From the NCBI GenBank assembly GCA_002812745.2, contig NCSJ02000025.1, positions 1 to 64,000 of the forward strand: a stretch of 64,000 nt of DNA, given 5' to 3'. The stretch's first letter is position 1. Every line of letters begins with the position of its first letter. A model generated the notes under the pieces. That model was given only the letters and a program-made list of their open reading frames with translations, was not told the DNA's origin and searched no databases. This DNA is from Scytalidium lignicola. Lineage: Eukaryota; Ascomycota; Leotiomycetes. The position numbers and the translations under genes were made by a program. This document shows, in pieces, positions 46,065-58,025 of this stretch.

Positions 46065-49000
46065 TCAGCTTATTTGTCTTTCAAAGCCTCGATGTATATA
46101 TGTCTTCAAACGTAGATCGAATTTATCTGTAAAAGATGAGAATTCAGTAGCTACATCCTCTGTCAGACTTGATAGCATTGAAAGCTCTCTAATGTACGAC
46201 TGGTCTGAGTTAAAATTCTCCAGTTCATCTTTCCAGGTATCTGCCTGCTCTGTCAATATTCCCGCTTGTTTGACCTTTTCCGTCAGTACTCTAAGATACT
46301 TATGATTCGGCATGAAGTCATAGGAATCTCTTATTCTACCCGAAGGTTTGTATAAGATGCGATCTAAATGCCAAGCGAAGTCCTCCTCGATCCATCCAAT
46401 GTCGACAGCCGAGGACCATTCAAATTCATTCTTTGTATCTCCATACCCGGGCCTTGAGCCATACTTGAAGGTGTGCACGACTTGAGGAACGTTGCATCCA
46501 ATTCCCGAGTCATCCGGATTCCAAAACCGACTACTGAATTCGTAAACGTTGAAATCCGCATTATCGGTGACCATTTGAGAGAAGTCGCTCCAGGTATCAC
46601 ACGAGAAGGTTTCGCCATTTTGCTCTGCAATCTGCTTCAACTCGTCGAAAAAACTATTCATAGACTCTCCAGGATTAAAAGAAAGCCGAAGAGCAAAAAT
46701 CGCTTCAAGGATCATGGTCATTACCGGGACACCCTGGGTCATGCTTTTCGATGGTGTGACTAACTCATTAAAATTTTCAAAGATGGGGAGCATTTGCATT
46801 GTCGATTTGTAAACTGAATCTTCCGTGATGTTTGCCTGTCGTTCTTCTTCGGATCCAGCATCTTCATCGATTACAGAACTCATCGAAACCTCGTTTCCCT
46901 CTTCGTCGACTGGTACTACCGTAGCCTGATTTCCATTTGCTCGCTTCGCATCCCCTGGCTTCTCGTCGATTGGTTTTTCGAGTGATTTTTCATCAATTGG
47001 TTCCTCATCTGATGGCTCCTTACCAGTTGGTTCTCCATCATTTTTGGTCCCCTTTGATGTGGCTTCTCTTTCTTTGTAACGCGCACAGGAGCACGCTTGA
47101 AAGGCAAGATTCCCAAAGCTTCCCTCGAGAACACTTCCTGTAGAATCAAGAATCTGAGGAATTTTCATTTCTTGTCTCGCTGTCACCAAGTCGTCTGCGC
47201 TTTCAAGATCCACGTCGTCTTCTGAATTGTTTATTCGCAGGAATAGCGGCTCACACACCTTACCACCCGGGGAAACCTTTCCTACGTTAATTGGTCCATG
47301 ATTCAGTACAAGAATCATGGCATTCTCGCAACCAATCGCAAAGATATCGCATTTTTCCTGATAGGTAACACCGCAGGTGCCGCAGCTGCAGTCCGCAGGA
47401 AGAGATGTTAAGTTGAATCGCTTCATCTCCACAAGCTCTGGTAGCTGATACACGATCATTTCAACTACATCATCTCGGGTCAATCGGTATATTTTCAGAT
47501 GATCATCGATATCAATTGATAGAGTCACGGTGCTTGATAAGGTGAGGGTTGTCATGCGACCTTTAACAAGATCAAATATAATGATGTTTCGATCGTGTTG
47601 CCTAACAACATCTTTAAGAAAGATATCTTTCAGGGTCTCTCTAGCTTGAGCCAACAAGTATCTTCCATTTGGAGAGAATCTTAAAGATTGAGAGGTTTTA
47701 ACCTCTAGAGTTATTGGTGCTAAAAATAAGTGTTAACTGTCACTGCTTCCCTTCTGAATTTCAAGCGTACATACCGGAGAGACAGAGTGGTGGGTTATGA
47801 GAGTTTATGTTGGAGATTCTCAATTTGTGACCAGGAAGATACCAAGCGAGGAGCGGTTGTGCCGGGTGCATGTCCCAAGCTATATCCGGGAAGGTTGATT
47901 CACTCTGGAGCATTTCACCCGCAGTGTAGCCATGAAGCATCCAAGTAATAGAATCAGTTATCTCGTTAAATATGCAAAGACAGACCTCAAAACTACGCGC
48001 TTCTCGTCGCCTTCCCTGAACTATCGTTCCGGGATGGTCTAATCGAGCAAATTGATAAAGGTGAAGGCCTTTTTGGGATGTTTGTGACCCAAATCCAGTA
48101 AAGGGGCCTTGTTCTAGGTCTTTATCTTTCGGAGAGTATTCACTACCACTAACCATATTTAGGATATTGCGGAAAAAGTGACGGCGGCTGGGCAGAATGG
48201 GTACATGTTTCATTAGTTCGTCTCGGGTACGGAAGTTTTTNATTCCCAAATTTCTCTCTAAAGAAAGAAGAATCCTTATCTCTCATCTTTTTGCCATGTT
48301 CTTCTGGTTTGTCTTGAGTGGGTGAATCACCATTCTGCATCGGCTCGTTAGTAGTATTGACCAAGTCATCATTGCCTTGCACACGGAATGGTTGAGACAG
48401 GCCATTGAATGCGCGATTGGCTCTCTCAAAGATCATGTCCTCTTGTTTTGCAACTGTGGCCTTGATAATTCCCTGATTGAGGTCGAGTCTGATATCAATA
48501 TTTCCCATCGTTAACTGGGAAGTGCCAAGAACAGATGAGTAGTTAGAATATAATCTTGTGTTAAATGAAAAGAATGAGGCAGTAGAGATTGAAATCTCAC
48601 TGTCACATCGAAGAGGTATATGGTCATTTTTACGCATAGCTTCAATAACTATGGTACAGCTTGTATCCTCATAGTCCACTTTCATATCACCGTATCCAAG
48701 ATAGTTCGGCTTCTTTGTCGAGGACGAAAGTAGTTGCACTTGGTATAGTGTTCCCCTGCAAGGAGATATAATCAAGAACGATGACATAAGGTTTGCCCAA
48801 GAAGGCATCTGTGTCGGCCATACCGGGTGTCGTGAAGGCTGCAAAAGTGTGTCCCTGAGATTTCGAATCTTGGTTATTTCCAATTTTCCATCATCACCAA
48901 GTGTAACAGTTTGAAAGTCATCATCTTTACTAGCAAGAAATTTTGATTTGCCAAATGTCTCTCCGAATCTGGTTCCATTAGATCAAATAGTGTTCTTCGA

Positions 49001-52000
49001 ATCAGAAATTATAACTTACCTGGGTTTCTCAACTTTAACTGCATATCGTAGAATCGGATTCATTCCAAATCCAGACTTTGAGGCACAAATATTACTATCG
49101 AAAACTAGTACGTGAGCCTCCTTCAATGTCGAGATCCGATGGTCATCACCTCTAGCACGGTGAACATTTTGAGTCAAGGTCCAACCTTGAGGGACCCATA
49201 TCAAGACTTTCATTGGCTTTGAAAGTTCTGGAGTAAAAGATGCTTCGAATGGAGCCTGATGTAGTTGCCACGGAGGTAGTGTGGCAGATGCTTCCGGTAG
49301 GAGTTGCAGAAGGTTTGTAAATCCAAATTTACAGTCAAAAATAGTAATAGTGCCCTTCTGTGGCGGAAGTGTAAACCGGTCTCCAGATCTCGAGCTAAGA
49401 TTTTCATCAAAATCTCGTACGGTTAGTATCAGGAGAAAACGTCCGCCATTGCTGACACTGAGAATGTGACCTATTCCAGTGATGTTGACGCTGTGCGAAG
49501 GCTGACCTGTCAGCGCATTGCAAATTTGAATACAATTGCGGCTACTCAAGGAAATAAGACTATGGAAGTCCTGAGTAATCCTGCTACCGCGTCGCAGTCT
49601 TTGACCTTTTTCTTGAGGACGAGTCAACTGACCATCGTTTAAACCTATCGTTCCGACAGAAGTTGCGAGCTCGGAGGAATCCGGGGAAAAAATCAAAATT
49701 TCTGGCTCATCAAGTTGCCAAGTAACTGTCTTTTTGTATGAGAGCATCTGCGCAGTAGGGTTTCCTGGGATAGGACTGAATAGATTCGTGCGTGACAGAC
49801 CTTGATGGTTGAGCTGGACGACGTAGACTATACTCCTAATTTTCGGTATGCCTATCACTTTGGCGATTTCTCTTGTTCCGTCTTGGTCATTTTCATTCTC
49901 AAGAGTCCGAACTATTCTATGCTTCTTCTTTAAGGTGGCCATTGAGAGCTGCCATCCATCACGTATGTATTCAACATTTTTAGGTATTTCATTCTCATGT
50001 AGAAACAAGTCTTCCAAAAGAACTGCGACATAACGATTGTTTGGACACAGAGCCGCTCTAACAAAACGATAATTCTTTGTAGTAAGCGGATACTCCGCAA
50101 CTAAAAGCCCAGTCGAAATTAGGTAGCAGACCAAATAGCCGGACTGGAATACAAAAGCAAGCTTTCCCTTCGTGTCTATCGCAAATACATGCTCTATCCA
50201 TGTTGGTTTCTGGCAACTGCGAGTAAACAACTTCCTGTCATTGAATCGAATAACTGATTGCCAACCGCTTTCCTCAAGGAACTGTCGGAATTGGTGACCA
50301 TCAGGGAGTAAGTCTATATGGATGGAATAGAGATGGCAGGGGTCTCTCTCGATAGTACTCCCCCAATCAATCATCAAACTCAAGAAATCCTGGCTCCATT
50401 TCTCTACAATATCTTTAGATGATAAGTCTTTCGCCCAAATACGCCCTTCTGCCCAGCTAGACAAACAGTCGATCAAATCATTAGTGAGGAAGGTGCAACT
50501 GGCTTGACTACTTTCGTCTGACTTGAGTATGAGTAATACCGTCACCAACCACTTCAAAGAATCCATGGAACAGAGGAATCCCACCAATTTTTGCTCAAAT
50601 TTAGGGGCTAGGCTCTTATCACAGAGCTTCAGGTGTTTATACCAATTCAGTACAGCATAACGATAGAGCCAGCGCCCATCCGTCTCGCAGTAACTAAGAA
50701 TAAATTCTTTCGAGTCTCGAGAACATTGCTGAGTTGAATCTGGGATATCCGGGATTTGGAGCATTATGAGCAGTTTCTCGGTAATAATAGAGTGAGCTTT
50801 GTTCACGCCGATGGCGTTACTCAGGTCTTCATTCTCACATAATAAGTCCTTGACCGTTGAATGGATAAACCGAAGCTGTTGTCTCTCCCCAAACGACTCA
50901 ACAATCGGCCCACACCATTTATGGAGGAACTTCCCACAGTCTTCCCATATTAAATCATCTTCATCATACTGATCGTCAACGATGGCCAAGGCGTTGCGAA
51001 TCTCGTTCCACGTCAGTGGTCGGGAACAAGCAAATATCCAACAGCAGATTTCTTTTCCAATATCCGACTTTTGCGGTATTTTCAAATGATTTTCATAGAT
51101 CTGTTGTAATGTATTTGGAAGAATTTTCAGCGTCGATCTTATTGCTTTGGCAGAGAAGACCCTCTCTCCTTTAAGTTCGTCCAAAACTAGCGAAGCATAA
51201 AGGAACATACCGTCTGCCCGCTGACAGATTGCACTGATGATTTCTTGTCGTAATACCTCTGGACGTTGTCTCAGCTCCGACTCTGGTCCATTCACTCGAT
51301 GTTCGATAAATGCCTTCAAACCCGAGGCGGTGTCATCCTTACTAATTTCAATTTGAGAATAGTTCAAGCTAGAATAGCTAGCTAAGCCACCGATTCCATC
51401 AAGCCTGGAAGTGAGGAGTAGATTTGGTGCTAAAGTGTCTTTAGTTCGAGAGATTCTGTCGATAAATTGTGAGATGGTAAATGCATCAACAGAACAGGAG
51501 TCGAGGCCATCAATAACTACATATACCTTCTTTTCTGGCAGAGCCAGTAGCTCGACAAGAAGTTGCAAGAGTTTCTCGTCTATTCCATCACGAATACCAT
51601 CAAGTGTTGGGGTTTTCAATCGGAATCCATGTATCTTCAACGGCACCTCCTTTTCTCCCCACGACAGCGTTTGAGCAATGAGCCCGCGAAGAAGCTCCGC
51701 GTAGGTGATCGTCCTATCTTCATTCTGACAAGGGTAAAAGAGTATCAGAACTGGCTTAGTATTGTCATTATGAGATGTTAGTCTCTCAATAATAGCAGAA
51801 GCCAGGACGGACTTCCCGCAGCCTGGACGACCTTTAAGCCATAAGGTAAGCGATGAGGAGCTATCACGAAACTTGAGAAACTCCTCTCTTTTAAAGATCC
51901 ATTCACCAAATCGATGTCTACTCTTTAGATCATTGAATTGACCTGAGATACTATCCTGAAAACCACCCCTTGATGGATATTGAACCTTTGTTGGCACTAA

Positions 52001-53346
52001 CCATTCCAACAGAGACGGTATCATGTCTTGTAGCTCTTGCGAACTCGCTCTCGGAGCGGTTTGGAGAGCCTCCATCACGTTCAGCATCGAGCTAGCTGTA
52101 GCAAAATCAGTTCATACTCTTTTCTCTGAGGTGGATGCAAGCTTACACAGATGTTTCAGTGTGAATTTCGGTTGTGTTTGTCCAGCCATAGCGGATGCAA
52201 CCTTCGAAATCTCTTCAGAAACTCGGCTTTTATTTATGTAAGCTAGTGTTCGGCTTTTGATAAGCCCAAGTAGGTCGTGGCGATCAAGCTCAACTGCTTC
52301 AAGCCCGTTCTCAACACTAAAACGGAAATACAAGCCATCGGTTTGGCTATACTTCTTGTCCATTCTCTCTGCGATCTTTTCAGAATCGACAGCAAGCCTT
52401 TTGAGACTATCGATAATGTTCTTGGGTAATGGAGTTAATTTTTCTACGTAACCATCACTTGCAATCTCGTTGGGTTGTCGGACTCCGGTTCCAAGACTCA
52501 ATATATAAGCCACGAGTCTTGAAGAGTCAAAGATGCGTTCGGCTTCGTCGTGAAGTTCTTGAATTGGATTATTGCAACCCAAGGCAGCGTCAACGAATGA
52601 TTCTCTGCCATTCTTGGGTCCGATATCGATTGATTTGTAGTATGTAGGAGCGGCGGCTGTTGCGCGGCAAGCTTCCCATATGGCCCAGTTATGAGTGGTC
52701 GTTTCATCTGGTTCGTATGATTTCAAAAGCCTGACATTATCCACATTTGCTTTACTGATTGTACACACAAACCTGCGCTGAATCAGGGACGTGCTTGTTA
52801 CATATTTGAAACTGAAAATACGCTTACACCTTGCAAGAATGTTTGGGGTCATGTAGCATTGCTTCAGAATCTCCAAGCTTTTTCTTAATCACTGATTGCA
52901 GGACATCGGTAAAGGTTTGATCGCTGTACTTGTTCTTATTCTGCCTGAAGAGGCGCATTTTTTGTGGTCGAGCAAAGACATCTCCACAAAGTTCTTCATA
53001 CGCATGAATGGCCTCCTCGACAGACATCCTGAGTCTTCCAAGCATGATTGCAATGAGCCTGGCTTCTAATCAATAACAGCTTCCATTTATCTCAGGAAAG
53101 AAGGACTGAAACAATACTCACCCGCCGGTGGAAGTACCACCAATAAGGTCGAAATAATTGGCAGGATGAGGCACATGGCGGCAACCCTGAATTTCTTGTA
53201 CTTTTTTCATTACCGCCTGCAGAATGATCAACTCAGAGTACCCCCGGACTCCCCCGCCATCTATCCAGCATGTTAACTATTTGCGCCCTTTTGTTATACG
53301 ATGTTGACTGACTGAGCGAGAGAAGTCTTAATGGTCTATCTGCCAT
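46065..53346 (-). pseudogene. Patatin-NACHT-propeller NLR gene with one in-frame stop
   Basis: Exons (minus): 53346-53313, 53260-53122, 53058-52828, 52772-49020, 48968-47775 and 47719-46065, about 2,334 codons. The start is MADRPLRLLSL. The patatin-like lipase has GGGVRGYS (oxyanion hole; the D of DGGG becomes N if the splice call is right), GGTSTGG (nucleophile Ser) and FVDAALGCNNP (catalytic Asp). A TGA at 52112-52114 interrupts SEKRV-x-TDFATASSM. The NACHT domain then has Walker A LKGRPGCGKSVL and Walker B KKVYVVIDGLDS, followed by winged-helix-like FIHSTVKDLL. The long C-terminus is a degenerate WD40-like propeller (ALCPNNRYVAVLLED, LRFSPNGRYLLAQ), with a CSCGTC motif and an acidic PIDEK repeat. 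The N at 48241 is one base too many; dropping it keeps frame. Such NLRs act in fungal non-self recognition and cell death. As sequenced, only the lipase part would be made. Confidence 0.85.
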
Positions 53347-54095
53347 GACTGAGATTGGCACACCTGGAGCAGTCATAATGGGCTGTCCCTCGGTCCAATA
53401 TCGGATCTACAGCGAAGAAGGGTGAAAGATCATCTTGGAATCGTTGAAAGAACCCCCAAGATAATATCCTATGCGGCAGCCTACTGAATACCATTTTCCA
53501 GACCAAAGCACTGCGCACCAGCTTGGACTGTATTTCACCAGAGAGTGGCTTAGCGGAAAGACGTCGTTGGTTCAGCCTCATTCATGAAGCATGCAAGGCA
53601 GCCGCTAGGGGGCAGACAACAGAATCTAGTCGATGCATCCCGCCAATCATGGATAGCACCTGTTCTGAGAGCCGCCAGCTGTGCTGCTCAGCCTTCCGAG
53701 CAGAGCCTCTCTTTTGTTTCTCGGTGGATTCTGGCTGGCACTCTGGCTTTCTGGCGGGTCAATTTGCGAAGAGCCTTGCAGGAAGCCTGATAGAATATAT
53801 GAGTGCCTAAGCTCGGATACCCATAAGAGGAAACCCATACTGCCTTGCAACCCCACCAGGAGTGGCTTAGCGGCCCTCCTAACAATGTGTTTGAGTTGCC
53901 TTTATTTTTTTTGTATTCTGTAGCGAGGTTGGAATGACACAGCCTGAGGAATCTTAGAAAATCTCCCTTAAATTGGGAAAGGTTCCTTATTTTCCTTTGC
54001 CATTTGGTTTTGCCCTTTATTCCAAAAAAATCTGGATATCCAATAAACTACAAGGGTCAGCCGAGTTATAGAAAGCTACATCAGGTCAAACTGAA
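53347..54095. promoter_or_regulatory. Divergent promoter region between NLR and AAA+ genes
   Basis: 749 bp between two head-to-head start codons. The part near 53500-53900 is GC-richer, with several overlapping short frames that look incidental. No TATA box is obvious. The placement makes it the likely shared regulatory region. Confidence 0.45.
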
Positions 54096-56283
54096 ATGCA
54101 GTTGGAAGTCGAGCCTCCTATGGAAGAAGTGCAGAATGATGAGGGGAAAGGAGATAGAGACATTGACGAGGGAGAGGAGGAAGACACCATGAAGTGCATT
54201 GTTAGAGAATTTGAATCACGTTACAATGCTAAAGGAAAGCTGATAAAAAGAGAGGTTGGGGATAAGAAGAAGTCGGGAGAAGAAGAAGATGAAGAGGAAG
54301 ACGAGGTCCCAGATTCCGCTATGAAAGCAACCAAGCGGTACGACGTGAGTGGAGCGCTGTCGGGAGCAGAAGTGGAAATTCATTCTCAGCACATCCAAAA
54401 TGCCCTTCGTGAAGTTATCCAGAAATACCCATTTTGCTCTTTCGAAGGTAAAGTAGTCCTGCTCTCCAACAAGACGATGCCTCTAGCGTTGGCGTGCATA
54501 TACCATTACCGTAATGAATTAGAAGAGTACGCAGAAAAATTGGATACGATAACTGCAAAACTGCATGTCTCATTGGCCATTAAACTCATGGAAAGAGAGA
54601 TGCATCAATATATTAGACGACTCCGACTGTTGATGGAGGATCGCGCGTCACCGAGCGTTGACTTCGAGACAGCGTGGTTGATTTTCAAGCCCGGGCAACT
54701 CCTTTATATTCCCGACGAAGACAAATGGAAGCAACGCATTACAAAACTTGTTTCCATTAAATATGTTGAGAAGTCGGAGGTTTTTTCTCCTCCTAAAAAA
54801 TATTGGGAAATCACCACCAGAACATTCGCGTGCAATGGAAGTTCGTTCGGCTATATCGAAAGGAGCAGATATATCTACAAGTTCAGCGGTGAAAAACTCA
54901 TCACAGAGCTACCTATATATCCCCTCAAATATCATCCCAATGAACGAGTCGTGCGAGAAGAGCAATTGCTCCGTGGGAAGAAATACCGCAGCCTGGCAGG
55001 AGTTGGGTATCGGGCGTACGATGGCATAGCAAAGAGAGTTGATAAAGAGCGAGTGAATGGACTTTTTGACGTAAGGGATGTGTACCCGGAAGTTGACATC
55101 TATGTGTGTATCACTTGTTCTCATGGGAAGTATTTTTGTCTAATGCAATTCACAGTTCCAAGGCCGCATAATCATGGACTGTAAGACTTTTATCGAGCAC
55201 AGAACTTCCAGCGGGATTTGTTTGAATTCATATCAGAGCTCTACACTAGATGAGATTCCAGAAGAAGATCTGTTGATTTCTAACAACCAAGTGCCTGGTT
55301 TTGCACTCAATGATAAGTACTGGTGCTGGTTTTATGTTGATCTGATCCACGATATCAAGTTTGATGACAGTGCTTGGGATTCCTTGATTATATCCTCGAA
55401 ACAGAAGAGAGTTATTAAGGCACTCACAACGCAACATCTTGCGGAAGGAGATGACTTTGACGATATGATTCAGGGAAAGGGGAAAGGATGTATTTTCCTC
55501 TTCCATGGTGATCCCGGAGTCGGAAAAACATTTACTGTTGAAGGCATAGCAGACAATATTAAACGGCCTCTTTATGTCGTAATGTCTGGAGATCTTGGCT
55601 CTGATAGCGAGACCTTGGAAAAGAACCTGACAGCAACCTTGAGGCTTGCAATCAGATGGAAAGCCATCCTGCTTCTTGACGAAGCAGATGTGTTTCTTGA
55701 GCAACGATCATCGAATGACATTGCACGTAACGGCTTAGTATCTGGTAAGGTTTTAATCACCCTAACTTCCCTTTTATTACTAACATTTATTTTCCTGATA
55801 GTTTTTCTCAGAGCTCTCGAATACTATCCCGGTATTCTATTCCTAACAACCAACCGTATCACCTCGTTTGATATTGCTTTCAAGTCGCGTATTCACCTGG
55901 CTTTGAAATATCCAGAGCTAGATGAGACTGTTCGAGCTAAGATCTGGAAGCTCTTTCTACATCGTACATCTCACTTCCGTGAAGAAGACTGGCCGGAAGA
56001 GGTCATGAAAAGGCTTGCACACTTTCAGTTGAACGGGCGCCAGATTAAGAACACGGTTCGCACTGCTCAAACTCTGGCCTTGTCCGAAGGACGACAACTC
56101 TCCTACAAGGATGTGAGCACAGTGCTCGAAACTGTCCTCCAATTTGAACAGGATCTGAATGAGGAGACCCAGGATACAGCGATCTTCGCACCGGGACGTC
56201 AAGCAAGCTTTGGACTAAGGAGAGACAGTTGGAAATATTCCATCCCACGGAAACCTCAACATGTGTTATCCGCTTTGGAATGA
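54096..56283 (+). CDS. AAA+ ATPase with fungal N-terminal domain (DUF7025-like)
   Basis: Exons 54096-55070, 55156-55744 and 55802-56283, with introns of 85 and 57 bp joining in phase, about 681 residues. The N-terminus is acidic with Glu/Lys runs. The middle region (TAWLIFKPGQLLYIPDED, LPIYPLKYHPNE, FQGRIIMDCKTF across intron 1) is typical of the domain that precedes the ATPase in this large ascomycete family. The AAA module has Walker A HGDPGVGKTFT, Walker B ILLLDEADVFLEQR, sensor-1 TTNR and arginine-finger FKSRIHLAL, ending with a lid helix (LNGRQIKNTVRTAQ). It should be an oligomeric ATP-driven remodeller; the substrate is unknown. It is transcribed divergently from the NLR gene, 0.75 kb apart. 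It appears intact. Confidence 0.85.
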
Positions 56284-56789
56284 AGTTAATGGTACTAAGA
56301 GAGAATGGAAGATATATTTTCTGGGACGAAGCTATACTTTTCGTGAGAGAGCTCTACTATAGATACCTCTTAACGTAAAGTAGTTCTAGCGTAATTGTGG
56401 GGGCAAGCGAAGCTTGTAGCTGATATAGTTAAACTCGATATCTCTATGATCTCGATTTTTTTCATCTTTTTTAGTACCAATCTAAATCCCGCATAACGTT
56501 TAATATTAATATATCGACATTTTTTTNAAGCCACGTATTGAGTTGTCAAATACGGGATTGTGCCAGAACGATTTAACATTACACAAGGGGCATTAAACAG
56601 TTAGCCGAGCTTAGGAGTTAATTTGTCGGCTCGGTTAACTGGCCTTGTTCTTCTGTGCAGGCCTTGTATTTGTCTAGCACATTCTGCGATCCGACGTAGT
56701 TTGAGTAGTTATAGAGGCTGATCGGCCCCTTGAAGTCCTGAATGTGCCTTCCTTTCCGAAACCTTCTTCTCCACGGAGGGCAGCTTTGT
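56284..56789. other. Intergenic
   Basis: It contains an N after a T run at 56527. No gene is seen. Confidence 0.4.
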
Positions 56790-57374
56790 CTAGAGTTCGA
56801 TATCTGTCAATATATTTGTCAATATCTTCGGGTACTGGGAGTCGAAGTCAGCCTTGGAGAAGACCCAATCCTCGTTTGGTGAGCTCTGTCGCTGGCTATC
56901 CGCGATTGGCGCAAACAATGCCTTAGCTAGGGTAGCAGGGTGGTATGGCTTTGAGATATTCATCAGCCGAAAGAGATGTCTCCCCTCCAACGTATTTTTA
57001 AGTTGTAATGCGCAAGAGTGAGGAATAGCCAACCTGAGCGTGGCTCCCGGCAGCATGGATTCGCACCCGTGTAGAACGGGATCGATCATCAGAGAGGGAC
57101 ACAGACCTCTGCTGTCCAAAAATGACGGAAACACCAACATTGCCAGATACCTGACATGCGAACCTATGGGAGGGTCCTGTTGTGCCACAGCACTTGCGTA
57201 CGTGAAGTCCATGGCCGGGGTCAAAACGGAGCGGCTGAGTGTCTGATGAATTCGAAGCTGGAATACGGCGTAGGTGCGTCCTTCAAGATTCACCCGCCTG
57301 CTTTGCTTTCTTCCAATGGTGTGGCTACCACCATGACACATGTTTGAAGAAGCTGTAATACCGTAACGGAACAC
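56790..57374 (-). CDS. Hypothetical protein, possibly a remnant
   Basis: A 194-residue open frame with natural composition (blocks such as TYAVFQLRIHQTLSRSVL, IGSHVRYLAMLVFPSFL and LHGCESMLPGATLRLAIP). I do not recognise the family. The Met used is not a convincing start, and the frame could be an internal exon. It lies 3' of the P450 gene on the same strand. The following stretch to 58025 is AT-rich and empty. Confidence 0.35.
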   Translation of the reverse strand: MFRYGITASSNMCHGGSHTIGRKQSRRVNLEGRTYAVFQLRIHQTLSRSVLTPAMDFTYASAVAQQDPPIGSHVRYLAMLVFPSFLDSRGLCPSLMIDPVLHGCESMLPGATLRLAIPHSCALQLKNTLEGRHLFRLMNISKPYHPATLAKALFAPIADSQRQSSPNEDWVFSKADFDSQYPKILTNILTDIEL

Positions 57375-58025
57375 TTCAAAGTAGAAATAATAGAGATTAT
57401 CATACTATTTTTTCCCTGGTATGTATTCATTAACACTATCTTATTGCTGCTAGCATAGCAACGAAATACGAATTGGAGACAAGTGGAGATAATCGCTAAC
57501 AATGTGGAGGAGGGGCAAGTCTCTGGGGAGGGAGAGAAATGCAAGATGTCCGCTCTTGTCCGTAGTAAGTTAACGGTCCTCCAACTCATCCCATTGCACG
57601 CAGTAATCGATTATACGTCGGTTATTAAATTACATGCCTGACATACGTTTTACTCACCCTATTTCTCTGTAATAAGTACCGGTATTATTTTATTCTCGAT
57701 CACTTATATTTGACTACCTCTTTTTTTAAGGTTTTTTATAATATGTTGTGACATCATATATGCCTTTTGATAAAGCATACTTGAGTTAATCGCTTTAGCT
57801 ATGATAAGAAAATGGCTATTAGTAAAACGTTACAAGGTGGCGAAGTTCCATATGATGCAGAATTGTTTTCAACAGGTCAAGTATACATAGGTGTGCTCTG
57901 GCTAATTGTAACTATTATAGATGATAAATGAAGAAAGTATGGATCAGAGCACAATCTTAAATGCTATTTCCAGCACCAAGGGATATATAACATTACAATA
58001 ATTCAAACCCCCTAGAGCTTTACTA
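57375..58025. other. Intergenic, AT-rich
   Basis: A 99-residue minus frame overlapping the left edge looks incidental. Nothing else is seen. Confidence 0.4.

Noticed and set aside
52114..52773. Explaining the NLR TGA by an intron GTATGA...CTACAG
   Set aside because: That intron would be only about 22 bp, far below the 50-95 bp typical of this window, while the frame is the same on both sides.
53500..53930. Several overlapping short frames between the NLR and AAA+ genes
   Set aside because: They run in many frames at once in a GC-richer promoter stretch and show no conserved motif.
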